Positions 49,384 through 60,457 of a stretch of 64,000 nt of DNA are shown here, piece by piece. The stretch covers positions 19,383,001 to 19,447,000 of the forward strand of contig NC_092680.1 of the NCBI RefSeq assembly GCF_964355755.1, written 5' to 3'. Position numbers and translations under genes: made by a program. Every line of letters begins with the position of its first letter. Position 1 is the stretch's first letter. This stretch comes from Antedon mediterranea. Taxonomy: Eukaryota; Echinodermata; Crinoidea; Comatulida; Antedonidae. The notes under the pieces were generated by a model. It searched no databases. It was given only the letters and a program-made list of their open reading frames with translations, and had not been told where the DNA came from.

Positions 49384-49765
49384 AAAGAGATCAATAGAAT
49401 TATCTTTAACAACACAATTATTAAAAAGAAGACAAATACGTGAAATAAATCCATTCTTGGTAACATTAACACGACAATACGGCACATAAAGAAGATTACA
49501 TTTGGAATTACGAGTACGACAACCAACAGCTTTAACATGAAAGGAAAACAAGGATAAATTAAAACAAATTGTTACCAGGAAATAATTTCGCCAAAACCTA
49601 TACAAAACTACCTTTAAACTGCTAATCTACACATTTATAAAATTAAATAACAATAAAAATATAATACAACACTATGTTTGTAGACTTAAAATTCAGTTTG
49701 ATTTAGCAATATTATTAAACTAAATTTTTAAAATAAAATTATTCCCTGGTTGAATTGAAATATTT

Positions 49766-50029
49766 TATTTATACTGGGCAACCTCTTGAGTCAAAGACTG
49801 GTTCCCAGAGGGCCCAGTTATAATCAGTGGCTGTGATGTACTAGTACACCGGGATAACCCCCTACTCGTCTTGAAACATTTACTAGTGCACATGAGCTAG
49901 ATGTGTACACTGGACCTACAGTTTATAGCCCTTATCCGAGAAGACTAGTCTTCCACCAGAACTATGGACCTTGCCAATGTTATGGTTACGTAATTACAGT
50001 CCCACTGTCTTAACCGCTCGGCCACTCAC
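49766..50029 (-). mobile_element. tRNA-derived SINE with Leu/Ser-like head
   Basis: On the minus strand GTGAGTGGCCGAGCGGTTAA is a tRNA-Leu/Ser-type start and A box (50029..50010). The B box is degenerate. The body contains GACGAGTAGGGGGTTATCCC and ends near CAGTATAAAT. Distinct from the other two SINE types. Confidence 0.6.
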
Positions 50030-51780
50030 TTGGTATGAACATATTTTCTTGACGTAAAATTCTGGACCTTTTCACTGATATAACAAATATATTTTGTACA
50101 CAGCAGCTAATGTACGGTACATTACATTTACATAATAACTACCTACTAAACTTACTTTTGATTCTTTTATCTGCAACAAGAAAGTAAGAAAGTGAGAGGT
50201 TTGTAGGTCATCAGCCCTAGCACTAATTGCTACAAGTACAAATCACATCATCCTACAAGACAAAAATAACACATAATCTATTCTGTTACTTAAAAATGCC
50301 ATATTGAAAATCATAAATATTGTGAGAAAATCCATTTTAAAATCTATTTGTACTTTTAATAAAAAATGTACAATTTTATGTACAATTAATTCAAATGAAA
50401 TCTTACACAGTTAACAAATTAACTTACATACACCTTTTATTAAGGCCATTTTACACAGACAAGCAGCTAACGATAAAGCGGTAAACAAAAATATAGAATC
50501 TATGTTGTTTCTTATGACCATTACACACAATGCGATAGATACAGACTGTACTATATTTATTTTATATGTTCTGAATGTTTAGTTTTTCGCGCCGCGGCTT
50601 AAGCCAGCAATGTCCGAAGAGGAAATACTCATTAAGAAGCTTTATCATCGCGTTAGCTATAGTTTTAAGACCGACAGTTTTGGAAATTTTTAAATTTGAC
50701 TATAATTTATAGGTCCCTAAAAAAATGTCTGGGAAAAGGGAGTCTATGAAGGCCAACGGTTGAACGATTTTGGATTCTCGCCCTTTGATTGGTTGAAGCC
50801 AATCAACAGACTGCGCAAAGAATGTTCTCACTTGTACCACTGTGAAGTCACGTTGTCTCTAGAGGGTATTCAGTTGCATGCCTACAGTACAGGTTGAGGT
50901 CAAACACACACACAGAACATTAAAGTTCAAAATTGCCATTTTTTAATTAGTAGATTAATATTTGTTGGCAAATAATACATTGTTGGAAAGGTACACATGT
51001 CTTCTTTCAAATGCTGTTAAAAATTAGCAGAAATATCAATTATTTAATGAAATACAACCAGATTACTAACACCCACCAAAATGAACATGATGTGATTTAT
51101 AATTAAATAGATGTTAGATTTTGTGTATTTTTGCGATTAACGAACATATTTGTATTTTGTTACACGTTTCCATGGTAACAAAAACATATTTTCTATAAAT
51201 TACTAATAATATATCTGAAGAAAGAACAATGAATAATTTTAAAATGTCAAGCGGCGTTTTTTGTAAGAAATATTTCTTGTACAACAGCCATTTTATCACT
51301 TGGCTGCCGCCTAGTTTGATACTATCTCAATGTACAGTATGTTACTTTTGCAGTGCATACAAATCATTATTTATACATTATTTTTAACCATCTTATTATT
51401 GGTTTTACTGGACTGCACAGTTGGATATTATAATAATATTCTAACATATATTTTAAGCAGCTTCAATTAGACAAACTACATTACAAAAACCACCAACCAA
51501 AATATATTGGATAGTTATAAATTTACCAACTGTTTTGAACATCATTTCTGTACAGTACTGTATCTTTATAGTGGCATGCTTTGGTATTGGTAACGTTGGA
51601 AAGCTACGTTGTTGCATACGAGCAAAAGGCAAAATCTAGCTTAATTTTTATTAATCAGAAAACTGTTTTATGCCAAATGATCATGTGATAATACACTCAG
51701 TACACCTTTGTATTGTAATCAAACTTCAACTTTCCCCTAATTCAAAGCCATTGTTGGATTCCCTTTTCTAGGTTAAGTTA
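50030..51780. other. Spacer with one MITE remnant
   Basis: About 50440..50560 resembles the CCAATTTACACAGACGAG family element at 13.7 kb. Otherwise no supported feature. Confidence 0.4.
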
Positions 51781-51872
51781 AACCAGGGAGTTGTTAATAA
51801 CAACTCCCTGGTTAAACCATAGCTTTAATTTCACAATGATCATTGTGAAATTAAAGCTATGGTTTAACCAGG
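51781..51872. repeat. Two overlapping palindromes, one perfect over 66 bp
   Basis: A 66-bp perfect palindrome (51807..51872, centre 51839/51840) overlaps a second hairpin with 15-bp arms (51781..51795 and 51799..51813, loop of 3). They share the segment CCTGGTT. Either can form a cruciform, but not both fully at once. Confidence 0.9.
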
Positions 51873-52137
51873 TCAAAGATGGACCTACATTGTTATTCAC
51901 TCAATAAATAACAATTATACAGTATTATAAATTAAAAGATTTTTTTAAATAAACTGTTTATTTAAAAAAATCTGAATGCATTTGTTGGTCAGCTTTCCAA
52001 ACTATTTAATTTTAAGGATCATTTACAGTAAAAAATATTCTATATAACTGCAGTTACAACTAAGGATTCTTAAGTTATTCTACTACAATTACTGCAGTAA
52101 CTACAAATAAGAGGTTTGTTCGTTTATATGTAGGGGA

Positions 52138-52465
52138 TTACGACGCAGTCACTGCAATAAACAGTGTGATGATTGCCCCAACAAACACCAAGAATATACT
52201 GTACACCAGTAGCGTCACTGCTAGTGCTACAATATGAGCACTCACTGGTAAAATCCAGGGGCCCCGAGGCTTATGGGGGCCTCGGAGTTTATGGGGGCCC
52301 TGGAGCTTATGGGAGCCCCTGAGCAGTGCCCAGAGGAAGAAAACATGCATTATGTTGAAAAAGGCTAAAAACGCCAAGGGCTCCAGCATTCTTCCTATTT
52401 TATGCCACTGCTGTACACTATTGTCTGTACATTCAGCTTTACATTTCTTTGGCAAACTTCCCTAA
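52138..52465 (-). CDS. Possible terminal exon of a membrane protein (Cys-loop receptor TM4-like)
   Basis: Open frame on the minus strand preceded by TTATTTTAG, a plausible acceptor. Its hydrophobic segment KIGRMLEPLAFLAFFNIM resembles the fourth transmembrane helix of anion-type Cys-loop receptors (K-I-x-R-x-L-x-P pattern). It continues through a GC-rich repeat coding for GPHKLR-type units (about 52256..52320) and a second hydrophobic stretch before the stop. I found no TM1-TM3 or ligand-domain exons upstream, so it may be an orphan exon, a remnant or chance. Confidence is low. Confidence 0.22.
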
Positions 52466-52951
52466 AATAATACAATTATGATAAATTGGTTTAGCACTTG
52501 GAAGATTAAATATTAATTGATTCAGTTTAAAGTCCACATCAAGTTTGTCTGATGTTATCAACATACATTGCTCTAATGAACACGGTGACCGCAGTCAAAA
52601 TGTCTCCATACTGTAGCATTATTAAGATGACCCCATCAGCCGACTCAAGGAGGGTTCAAGAATTGAAACTATTTTATCAAGAAATGTACTATATACTTTT
52701 TTTTACTTTTTTGTTTTATATTTTGAAATATTATTTCATCAAATTGACAACAAAAAAGATAAATATACCCTTTTGTTACATAATTGAAAAAGCTGTATTG
52801 TTGTACTGTAATGTAATAAATATTATCAATAAAACACACAAACACAATGAATATTATGCATATATAATAATTCTAGGACCCTGCCTTGCTATCTGACTGC
52901 ATGATATTGGAGTTATATTTTGCAGTTCGCTCATGAGTCTTAAGCTCTGGC

Positions 52952-53315
52952 GGGTATTGCTAAACACCGCAAACCTCCAAAAAACCATAGCAAACCCCAC
53001 CGAACCAACATAAAAGTGATTGAATAATGTAGTGTACGACCCACTGGGTATATAAATTATTACATTTCTACTGTTAACTACTTTTTTGGGGATAAAACAT
53101 CATCTTTTGGCTAAAAATTAGCAATAATTTTTGACCAAAAAATGATGTTTTACCCCAAAAATAAGTAGTTAACAGTAGAAATTTAATATTTTTTTTACAT
53201 GGATATACCCAGTGGGTTGTAAACTACATGATTCAATCACTTTTAAGTTGGTTCAATGGGGTTTGCTATATTTTGTTGGAGGTTTGCGGGGGTTTGCGGG
53301 GTTTAGCAATACCCA
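52952..53315. mobile_element. 364-bp foldback element inserted in MITE copy E
   Basis: Nearly complete foldback: GGGTATTGCTAAAC at 52952..52965 and its inverse at 53301..53314. The two halves pair through AACTACTTTTTTGGGG..., GTGATTGAAT and others. It is flanked by the 7-bp direct repeat CTCTGGC (52945..52951 and 53316..53322), which is itself the start of the TAGTGTAGAC-family MITE that follows. Confidence 0.85.
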
Positions 53316-53473
53316 CTCTGGCTACACTATCAAACTTTATGTGACAACAAAATGCGATGCCCATATATAGACATGATGATGTCATATCACTACCATATTT
53401 AATCATATTACTACCATATTTGGGCACATCACACTTTTTTTGTCATACTAGTTTGATAGTGTAGACAAAGCTT
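53316..53473. mobile_element. TAGTGTAGAC-family MITE, copy E (interrupted at its left end)
   Basis: Runs CTCTGGCTACACTATC...GTTTGATAGTGTAGACAAAGC. Its first bases are duplicated at 52945..52951 by the foldback element. The interior has the same partial duplication (ATATCACTACCATATTT, then ATATTACTACCATATTT) as copy A. Confidence 0.8.
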
Positions 53474-53840
53474 TACAGTCATACACTCGAACACAACTCT
53501 GTAAGTATCACATAAAAAATTACAACTTACAAGCAGGGAATTCAAAATTAATTCTTTTTATGCATTACAAAATTATTGATTTCTACAATGTACATGTACA
53601 GTAACTGAGTGGTTTGAATATTTTGATATTAAATGAAATATGCTATACTTTATAGATTGCGCTAATTATTGTATTCATTGCTCTAATTTCTTTCATAATG
53701 CAATCAAGTGGATACAATAATAATTAAATGTTTCTGTTTATTATGAATTAGTAGTAGTAATAATATGTACCAATATTTTTATGCACATTGAGTATAGTAT
53801 TCTCAGGTGGGACAAATTATGTCGTAAACATCTTTCTACT

Positions 53841-53882
53841 TTAATTCCTGACGCAAACAAAATAATTTGTTACGTCAGGAAT
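53841..53882. repeat. Hairpin with ATTCCTGACG arms
   Basis: ATTCCTGACG and CGTCAGGAAT are exact inverted copies separated by about 20 bp. No further context. Confidence 0.6.
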
Positions 53883-54029
53883 AACTTAAATTATTTGTTC
53901 CATGAATGTGTTCATAACGTTGGATTTGGGTTTAACAAACACTCAAAAATAGGAAAGAAATATATTCGGTTTATGGTCTGACATTTTTTCTACAGGAAGC
54001 CAAAGCTAGGCTGGACTGATAGTTACAGT

Positions 54030-54245
54030 AGTACAGGCTGTAGCTTGGTGGTTATTAACATGCTTGCCTTCCAATGCCATAGTCCAGGGTTCAATCCTGA
54101 CCTAATGCAATGGTCAAGCAAATAAAAATTCCACTCCTTAAGCCTCAAATAAAACTTAGTAAAAGGACGATAAATTATAAATTAGTTTATCCATCCAGTG
54201 ATTCGTTCGTTATTCGTTTTCAGATGCAAATGAATTTTATTTTTT
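54030..54245 (+). mobile_element. tRNA-derived SINE, copy 2
   Basis: Same plan as 35166..35390: TTGGTGGTTATTAACATGCT, B box GGTTCAATCC at 54088, AAGCCTCAAAT, ACTTAGT, TTTATCCATCC, and an AT-rich end. Confidence 0.65.
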
Positions 54246-56461
54246 AAAATTCCAATTCCATGCAAGTGTTTTTAATTATATTTTTCCTTCTGTATTTGAA
54301 CAGATGGCTGAAAAGAAAATGATTATGGTGGTAGGCTAAAATTTAATCATACAGCAGGCCTTTTGCCAAGTGATTGCGTTGGTATTGGAAACTGCAGTAA
54401 ACACACTACTACTAGATAAGTCAAGACCCAAAAGATTTATTTGTATTTGAATAAAAAAAAATCACCAAACTTCGTGAAATACAGCCTGAAATGTTGTTGA
54501 TGAAAATGAGTCCATTTCTTTCATTAATTTTTATTATATTTAAAATCTACAATAGTTGAAGATTCTGGAAGATCACATTTACCTTTATTCGTAAGCAATT
54601 AATCGGATTGTCTGTATTTAACTCTTGATGCAATCCGGTTACGTCACAGACCGGTCATTATAAAGAAATAAATTTACTATAGTGAATTACAACGTTTTGG
54701 ATCATGTGATGCCATCTCAACCAAGCACGTTAATAGGCTATGTAATATTTCATAATACAGTACTTACAGTATCATGGTCTTTTTTTGTTATTGAAATTCA
54801 TTTAAAAGAAAATAAAAATGAAAATGTCCTTTAGTTTTGTTATAACATACAAATGTCTATTTATATTATTAAAACATACAATGTATATTTATATCATTAA
54901 AAAGTCAAGGTTAAAATTATAAATAAAAAAAAAACAGAATATCGTCTTTCTCAATTGTTACGCAGGTCTTACGACAGAGACACAGACCATGCAATAACTT
55001 GTAATTACAATAATTAATAATTTATTTGGAAGCTACATTTTTTAATGAAGATGCGTCCAGAGTAAGCAAAATAAAACTTTAACAATATAGGCCTCTAGTC
55101 AAATTTATAACAAAATATACAGAACTGAATATTAAATGAAACAATATTAAACAACCTATTTGAAATAAAGATTATTTACATCTCCATACAGTACTTACTC
55201 AACAAAGCCTATGCAGTGACTATGCATTTTTTAATGCTTGACCTATTTGTTGAAATGAAAGAAAGGACAATGAACAGAAAATATGAATAGAAAATATGAA
55301 TAGAAGAACCTTGTGGTTTGGCAGCATGCAGGGATTGGATATTTGCTCCTTGTGAATGTACTACACAATTGGACTCAAATACCATCCTGTTTATTCCTGT
55401 TTTGCAACAATGAATACAGACAGTATAGTGGAAAAGAATGAGTGTTTCTAGCCTGACATTCAATACCCTACTGAAAGAAAACGAAATAAATAAATAAATA
55501 AACAATTGTATATGCCTTGTTCCATATTGATATAAATATCTCATGCTTGTTCATAATGCTCTATTTATAAGTATTTTAAACAGAAAAAAACAAGCAGTTA
55601 TATGTACCTATACTGTACCCAACTGTGAAGGTGTCTGAGTATGTGTTTACAAAATAAAGCACCCTGAGAATTTGTGCTGGCATAGTCTGGGCTCCAGACG
55701 GAGTTTTGTCTTAATATTGGTAAAAATATAAATATTTTTGCACATATGGCGTTTCATACGTGTATTACTTGAGTTTCTATTTGTATTTTCAGACAAAAAT
55801 CAAAACGACGATGTGTGGAATGACATAAAAAAGACAATAAATACAGACTTGGAGCAACTCTTGTGCTGGCACAAGAGTGCCATAAACGAAACCTAGTTAT
55901 AGGTACATGTATGCGAATGTGAAGGTGTCTAAAGTATTATAACAGCTGGGTAAGCGTAACATGACACCAGATAACAATATTAATTTTGCAGGGGTAAAGT
56001 AGCATGATTGTATAGAATTCTCATAAATTCTTTCTGGCAAAGGTGACTGTGCAGTCTTACAGGACCAGTCCCCTGTACATTTTCTGGGTCAACTCCGGCC
56101 TCCAAAGTCTCACTATATTCAGATAAACAGCCATTAAAAAAATATGGGGAAACTTAAGATTCGTAACAGTAACACCCTTATAAAAAAGGTCTCTGTGGTC
56201 TAAAAAAGCTATTTTTGTTTTCTCAAATTTGCCATTGGTGAATAAAGAATTTAATAATAATAATACACTACAGTACCTATAATAAGTTGATCAAGACTAA
56301 CTTCCAAGAAGGATTATATTATTATGCATCATAATGTACAATTCATATGCAAACTACAGTAACATTTTAATATTATTCAATACATAATATAATAATTTCC
56401 ATTAAAAGTTGTCAGAATTAATCTATCTAGCCTACTGTAGGTATCACTATGAAAGGAGCTT
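54246..56461. other. Gene-free spacer
   Basis: AT-rich. A minus-strand stretch near 55300..55480 is preceded by a good pyrimidine tract and CAG, but its reading frames are not convincing. Nothing else recognised. Confidence 0.35.
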
Positions 56462-56662
56462 CTATGTGCACTGATTATTGTGTGTGGGTTTAAAATCTGT
56501 GATAACCGTAATGGGTTCAGTGTTGGTCAATGTTAACAGATACCCTGGTAAAAACCAAGAATTAGAAATAAAGGAAATCCCATAATTATCATTATAAACA
56601 AATTCTTGCGCATTTCCTTCTAGGTCTGAAACGTATGAGTAACCAACCTGGTAAAATAAATG
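56462..56662 (-). CDS. Possible isolated coding exon, family unknown
   Basis: On the minus strand TTTATTTTACCAG gives a strong acceptor directly before GTTGGTTACTC. The open frame reads GYSYVSDLEGNAQEFVYND and onward, with ordinary soluble-protein composition rather than AT noise, to a stop about 66 codons later. No clear donor and no neighbouring exon were found. Family unknown. Confidence 0.22.
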   Translation of the reverse strand, partial: HLFYQVGYSYVSDLEGNAQEFVYNDNYGISFISNSWFLPGYLLTLTNTEPITVITDFKPTHNNQCT

Positions 56663-56907
56663 ACTCATTTAAATATCATTTATAGTTATACTACAGGCTG
56701 TACTATCATCAGTAACTAGATACAAATTCAGTTTAAAAACAACCCTGTTTGCTGAATAAAAACTTGTCCTAGTGTCCACAATTCTTTCGACAACCAATGA
56801 TATTCTTATTCAAATTTACTCTTTCAGATACAGAAAAAGTATCCATTAATATCACTGGATACAATCATTTTTACTTTAGTGTATTCAGAATTGTATTATT
56901 TCTGGGG

Positions 56908-57092
56908 CCCTGCTCTGAGGCTGCTTAGTCCGGGGTCCTGCTCTGGGGCCCCCTTAGTCCGGGGCCCTGCCCTGAGGCTGCTTAGTCCGGGGCCCTGCTC
57001 TGAGGCCTCTTAGTTCAGGGAACTGCTCCGAGGCCCCCATAGTCCGGACCCTGCTCTGAGGCCTCTTACAGTAGTTCAGGGCCCCTGGGTTT
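56908..57092. repeat. GC-rich minisatellite, units of about 30 bp
   Basis: About six imperfect units built on CTTAGTCCGGGGCCCTGCTC and TGAGGC(C/T). In inverse orientation the same motif type, together with the neighbouring CCAGGGGCCC, occurs at 52256..52320. Markedly GC-rich in an AT-rich region. Confidence 0.8.
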
Positions 57093-57549
57093 AGCCAGTA
57101 AGCAGTCATAATGCTGAATATTGTGCTTTTATGTCTGAACTGTGCAAACATTTAATAAAAATTTATCAGAAAGTGAAACCAAATAGTATACTATTAATAA
57201 TGAAACCAAACATCAACAAGGAAGATGTTGAATATTTTATTGTCATAGATTGTATCATAGATACTGTAGTGTAAGCCTCACATCACCAAATATCGTCTTA
57301 TTTTAAAGACAACAAAAGTTATCGCAATAGGACAATAATAGTAATTATTTTTACATTAAATATAGTTTGTGACCTTAAATTAGATCTAAAAAAATTTATG
57401 GCATGGGGCTTTAATCTATACCATAAACAAAACATGTAGTCATTAAAAATATGCCATGGTTAGAGTTCCATGCAACTGCCTATTGTTACACAATTAAACA
57501 TACACTAACTCTGAGACGATCTTAAAAAAAAAAATTTCTTTTATTTTAG

Positions 57550-57566
57550 GATGAGTAAAGATGATG
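57550..57566 (+). other. Possible 17-bp microexon
   Basis: TTTCTTTTATTTTAG precedes and GTGAGT follows GATGAGTAAAGATGATG. Both splice signals are near consensus. It could be an internal microexon or contain a start (ATGAGTAAAGATGATG). No partner exons identified. Confidence 0.25.
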
Positions 57567-58370
57567 GTGAGTATTAAAAGACAAAAGCGAATTTTATTTT
57601 TAAATTGTGTTTAATTGATCGACAATCGAACCTACAAAACCACTAGATCCCTAGCCGCAGTTCGCAGAAAAAAAGAAGTGTTAAACTTTATACATAGTTT
57701 ATAAAAATGTGCATGTATGAGAGATTTTCAATTGACCAATCAATTGCATCCATTCTGCCAGATAAACAATTAACAACAATAATTACAAATGTAGTGCCTA
57801 TCTAAATAGAAAATGTATTTAGCCATTATAGTCTTTGCCTTTTTTACGAAACGAAAGACATCTTCGATCGATGCTGTGCAGGAAAGCGTAACAAACAGAA
57901 AAAACATAGCTCGACTACAGTAGCATATTTTCGCAGATTACAGTACATGTGCTTGATTTAAGTTGATTACATTTTTAAAGAATTTACTGAGGGCCTGTTC
58001 GAATGCGGTTTTTTGAGACCGGGTGGCAGTTCCAATTATTCAATGTCCTGGGCCAAAAACTGTACTTGTGACATTGTGTGCGACAGAAAATCGGGGTGTA
58101 TTTATGCAAGTTTGTGTTCCGTTATTGACGTAATGGTTTTTTGACATATGAATGATGGAATCTCAATGGCTATCTCATTATTATTTTCTTTTTTCTATGT
58201 TGCTGGAGAGTTTCCTGGTAATCAGATGTTGTAAATCTTCTTACAACTCCCTGCTTCAACTGTGTCTTTTTGACTGTTGGATTTTATTTTAGGCAATCAG
58301 CAAAATTGTAGGACAACTGTTAAGCTAGTATTTAGGCCTAGCTATAGAAGGTTAGAGAGGTGACATCTTA
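57567..58370. other. Spacer, nothing recognised
   Basis: AT-rich, no supported exon or repeat. Confidence 0.35.
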
Positions 58371-58990
58371 CTCCCTTAAAAGAGGGACTAGCCTAGGCCT
58401 ACTTATTAGAATAGGGGTTACTATTACTAACCGTAGTCTAGGCTCTAGGCATACTACTAGGCCTAATCTTCAATCTTCAGAATGATGACTGGACATCGCT
58501 GATTTCAGCACTATAATCCAGTGTGTTTGCAGCTTACACGGTACGCTACGTGTGCTCGGTTTTATTTATTTATCTATCTAGCCTAGGCGGCCCAGCTGGG
58601 TAGAGTTAGTTTAGGCCTGGCCTAGTTAGGCCTAGTAGAGTAGGCCTAGCCTAGCTAGGCCTACTAGGCCTAGAGGCCTATTAGCTAGGCCCTAGGCTTA
58701 TTAGCCTAGCTAGGCCTTGGCTATTTAGCCTAATAGGCCCTAGCCTAATAGGCCCTAGTCTAGCCAGGCTAGTAAAAAGGCGCTAGGGCCTAGGCTAGCA
58801 GGGCCTAGGCTAGCAGTCTGGGCGCGCCTCTAGAGGAGGCATAGGCTAGGCCTAGTAGGCCCTAGCCCTAGCCTAATAGGCCTAGCCTAGGCCTAATAGG
58901 CCTACTAGCCTAGCTAGTACTAGTAGGCCTAGCCTAGGCCTAGGCCCTAGTTAGCTATAGATTATAAAAGCTAGCAGGCCTAGGAGGAAT
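58371..58990. repeat. CTAGGC/TAGGCCTA-rich low-complexity tract
   Basis: A dense field of CTAGGC, TAGGCCTA, CCTAGG and GCTAGC strings without fixed period, most concentrated from about 58565. Because the words are palindromic the tract is nearly strand-symmetric. Smaller patches of the same kind occur near 26330..26440. Confidence 0.85.
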
Positions 58991-59567
58991 TATGATATTC
59001 TAGGCATACTTTTATCCCGTAATTAAAATTAACAACAATGTAGTTTACCTTATACATCCGATCCGATGTCACCATCCGATGAACCTCTTCTTCTTTTCTT
59101 TTTATCTCTCCTCTCTCATTGTTATGTGTTGCATGATGTGTGATGTTGCTGCTTGCTGTCGAGTTGTTGTATAGCGCCGCCTAGTGGTTAAGGTACTCAA
59201 AACTAAAAAAGAGCTGCAAATTCATAAAACAGTTTCAAAAATAAAATTACAATAGAAACAATTAATTAAATTTAATAAAATTAAACGATAAGTAAGTAAA
59301 GTTTAAAAATAAACAATTTAATTATTAGGCCTACAGCCACCAATATACTTAGATATAATGTAATTTTAATGTTCACAAACACAGTTATGTTGTAATGAAC
59401 AAACGTCTATCGCCTCCACCAAATTCTTCTGCTGAAAACACTATTTCTAAAATCTGTGGAATCAGTTAATTCTTACAGGTGACTTAAATTTCACTGGAAG
59501 AATCACTGTGTTCTGGGTGGTGCAAATAGTGAAACAATGGTTCAATACTAATAGTGCATCAACCGAT
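58991..59567. other. Spacer left of the tRNA array
   Basis: No supported feature; a TCT-rich stretch lies at 59084..59118. Confidence 0.35.
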
Positions 59568-59649
59568 TCCTTGGTAGTATAGGCCCCTATAGTGGTGAGT
59601 ATTTCCGCCTGTCTTTTCAGAAGACCGGGGTTCACTTCCCGCCAGGGAG
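59568..59649 (+). pseudogene. tRNA-Asp pseudogene, array copy 1
   Basis: Starts and ends like the intact copies, but has a 10-bp insertion (AGGCCCCTAT) in the D arm and an altered anticodon arm (CTGTCTTTTCAG), so the 3' strand of the anticodon stem is lost. Confidence 0.85.
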
Positions 59650-59737
59650 AGTTTACTCTTATATTTTTTGCTACCGTATTTGAGATATAAGAACATTAAC
59701 AAGAACATTTAAAAATTCTAGATGCGCATCATCCGAT

Positions 59738-59809
59738 TCCTTGGTAGTATAGTGGTGAGTATCTCCGCCTGTCACGCGGAAGACCGGGGTTCAATTCCCC
59801 GCCAGGGAG
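59738..59809 (+). tRNA. tRNA-Asp (GTC), array copy 2
   Basis: 72 nt. Acceptor TCCTTGG pairs with CCAGGGA (one G-T), discriminator G, anticodon loop CTGTCAC, anticodon GTC, T arm CGGGGTTCAATTCCCCG. A box TAGTATAGTGG and B box GGTTCAATTCC are intact. CCA is not encoded. Confidence 0.95.
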
Positions 59810-59898
59810 AGTTTACTTTATGTTTTTTGCATATTCGAGAAATCGGCCGAAGAATATTTGCAAGAAAATGTTAAAATACTAAAAGTGCATCAACCGAT

Positions 59899-59972
59899 TC
59901 CTTGGTAGTATAGTGGTGAGTATCCCCCCGCCTGTCACGCGGAAGACCAGGGATCAATTCCCCGCCAGGGAG
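59899..59972 (+). pseudogene. tRNA-Asp, damaged, array copy 3
   Basis: Two extra C before the anticodon stem (TATCCCCCCGCC), a C-A mismatch in that stem, and the B box changed to GGATCAATTCC, which removes the first T of the T-loop TTC. Anticodon GTC is still readable. Probably not functional. Confidence 0.7.
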
Positions 59973-60059
59973 AGTTTACTTTTGTTGCTACCATATTTAA
60001 GATATAAAAACATTAACAAGAATATATTCAACAATTCTAGAACTGCATCAACAACCGAT

Positions 60060-60131
60060 TCCTTGGTAGTATAGTGGTGAGTATCTCCGCCTGTCATGCG
60101 GAAGACCGGGGTTCAATTCCCCGCCAGGGAG
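60060..60131 (+). tRNA. tRNA-Asp (GTC), array copy 4
   Basis: As copy 2 except for one C-to-T change at the last anticodon-loop base (CTGTCAT). All stems pair. Likely functional. Confidence 0.88.
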
Positions 60132-60220
60132 AGTTTACTATTTTATTTTTTGCTACCATATTCGAGATTATAAGAATATTTACAAGAAAATTAAAAAATT
60201 CTAAAAGTGCATCAACTGAT

Positions 60221-60292
60221 TCTTTGGTAGTATAGTGGTGAGTATCTCCGCTTGTCACGCGGAAGACCGGGGTTCAATTCCCCGCCAGGGAG
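60221..60292 (+). tRNA. tRNA-Asp (GTC), array copy 5
   Basis: Acceptor TCTTTGG has a second G-T pair; the first base of the anticodon loop is T (TTGTCAC). T arm and B box intact. Likely functional. Confidence 0.88.
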
Positions 60293-60386
60293 AGATTACT
60301 TTTACGTTTTTTGCATATTCGACATCTAATTAATTATAAGAATATTTACAAGAAAATGTTAAAATACTAAAAGTTGATTAACCGAT

Positions 60387-60457
60387 TCCTTGGTAGTATA
60401 GTGGTGAGTATCACCGCCTGTCACGCGGAAGAGCGGGGTTCAATTCCCCCCAGGGAG
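60387..60457 (+). pseudogene. tRNA-Asp, damaged, array copy 6
   Basis: 71 nt: one base is missing at the T-stem/acceptor junction (CCCCCCAGGGAG instead of CCCCGCCAGGGAG), and there are changes at the variable region (GAGCGGGG) and anticodon stem (CACCGC). Anticodon GTC kept. Folding would be impaired. Confidence 0.7.

Noticed and set aside
55209-55544. Minus-strand exon at about 55.3-55.5 kb
   Set aside because: The acceptor is good but none of the frames resembles a protein family and no donor context is convincing.
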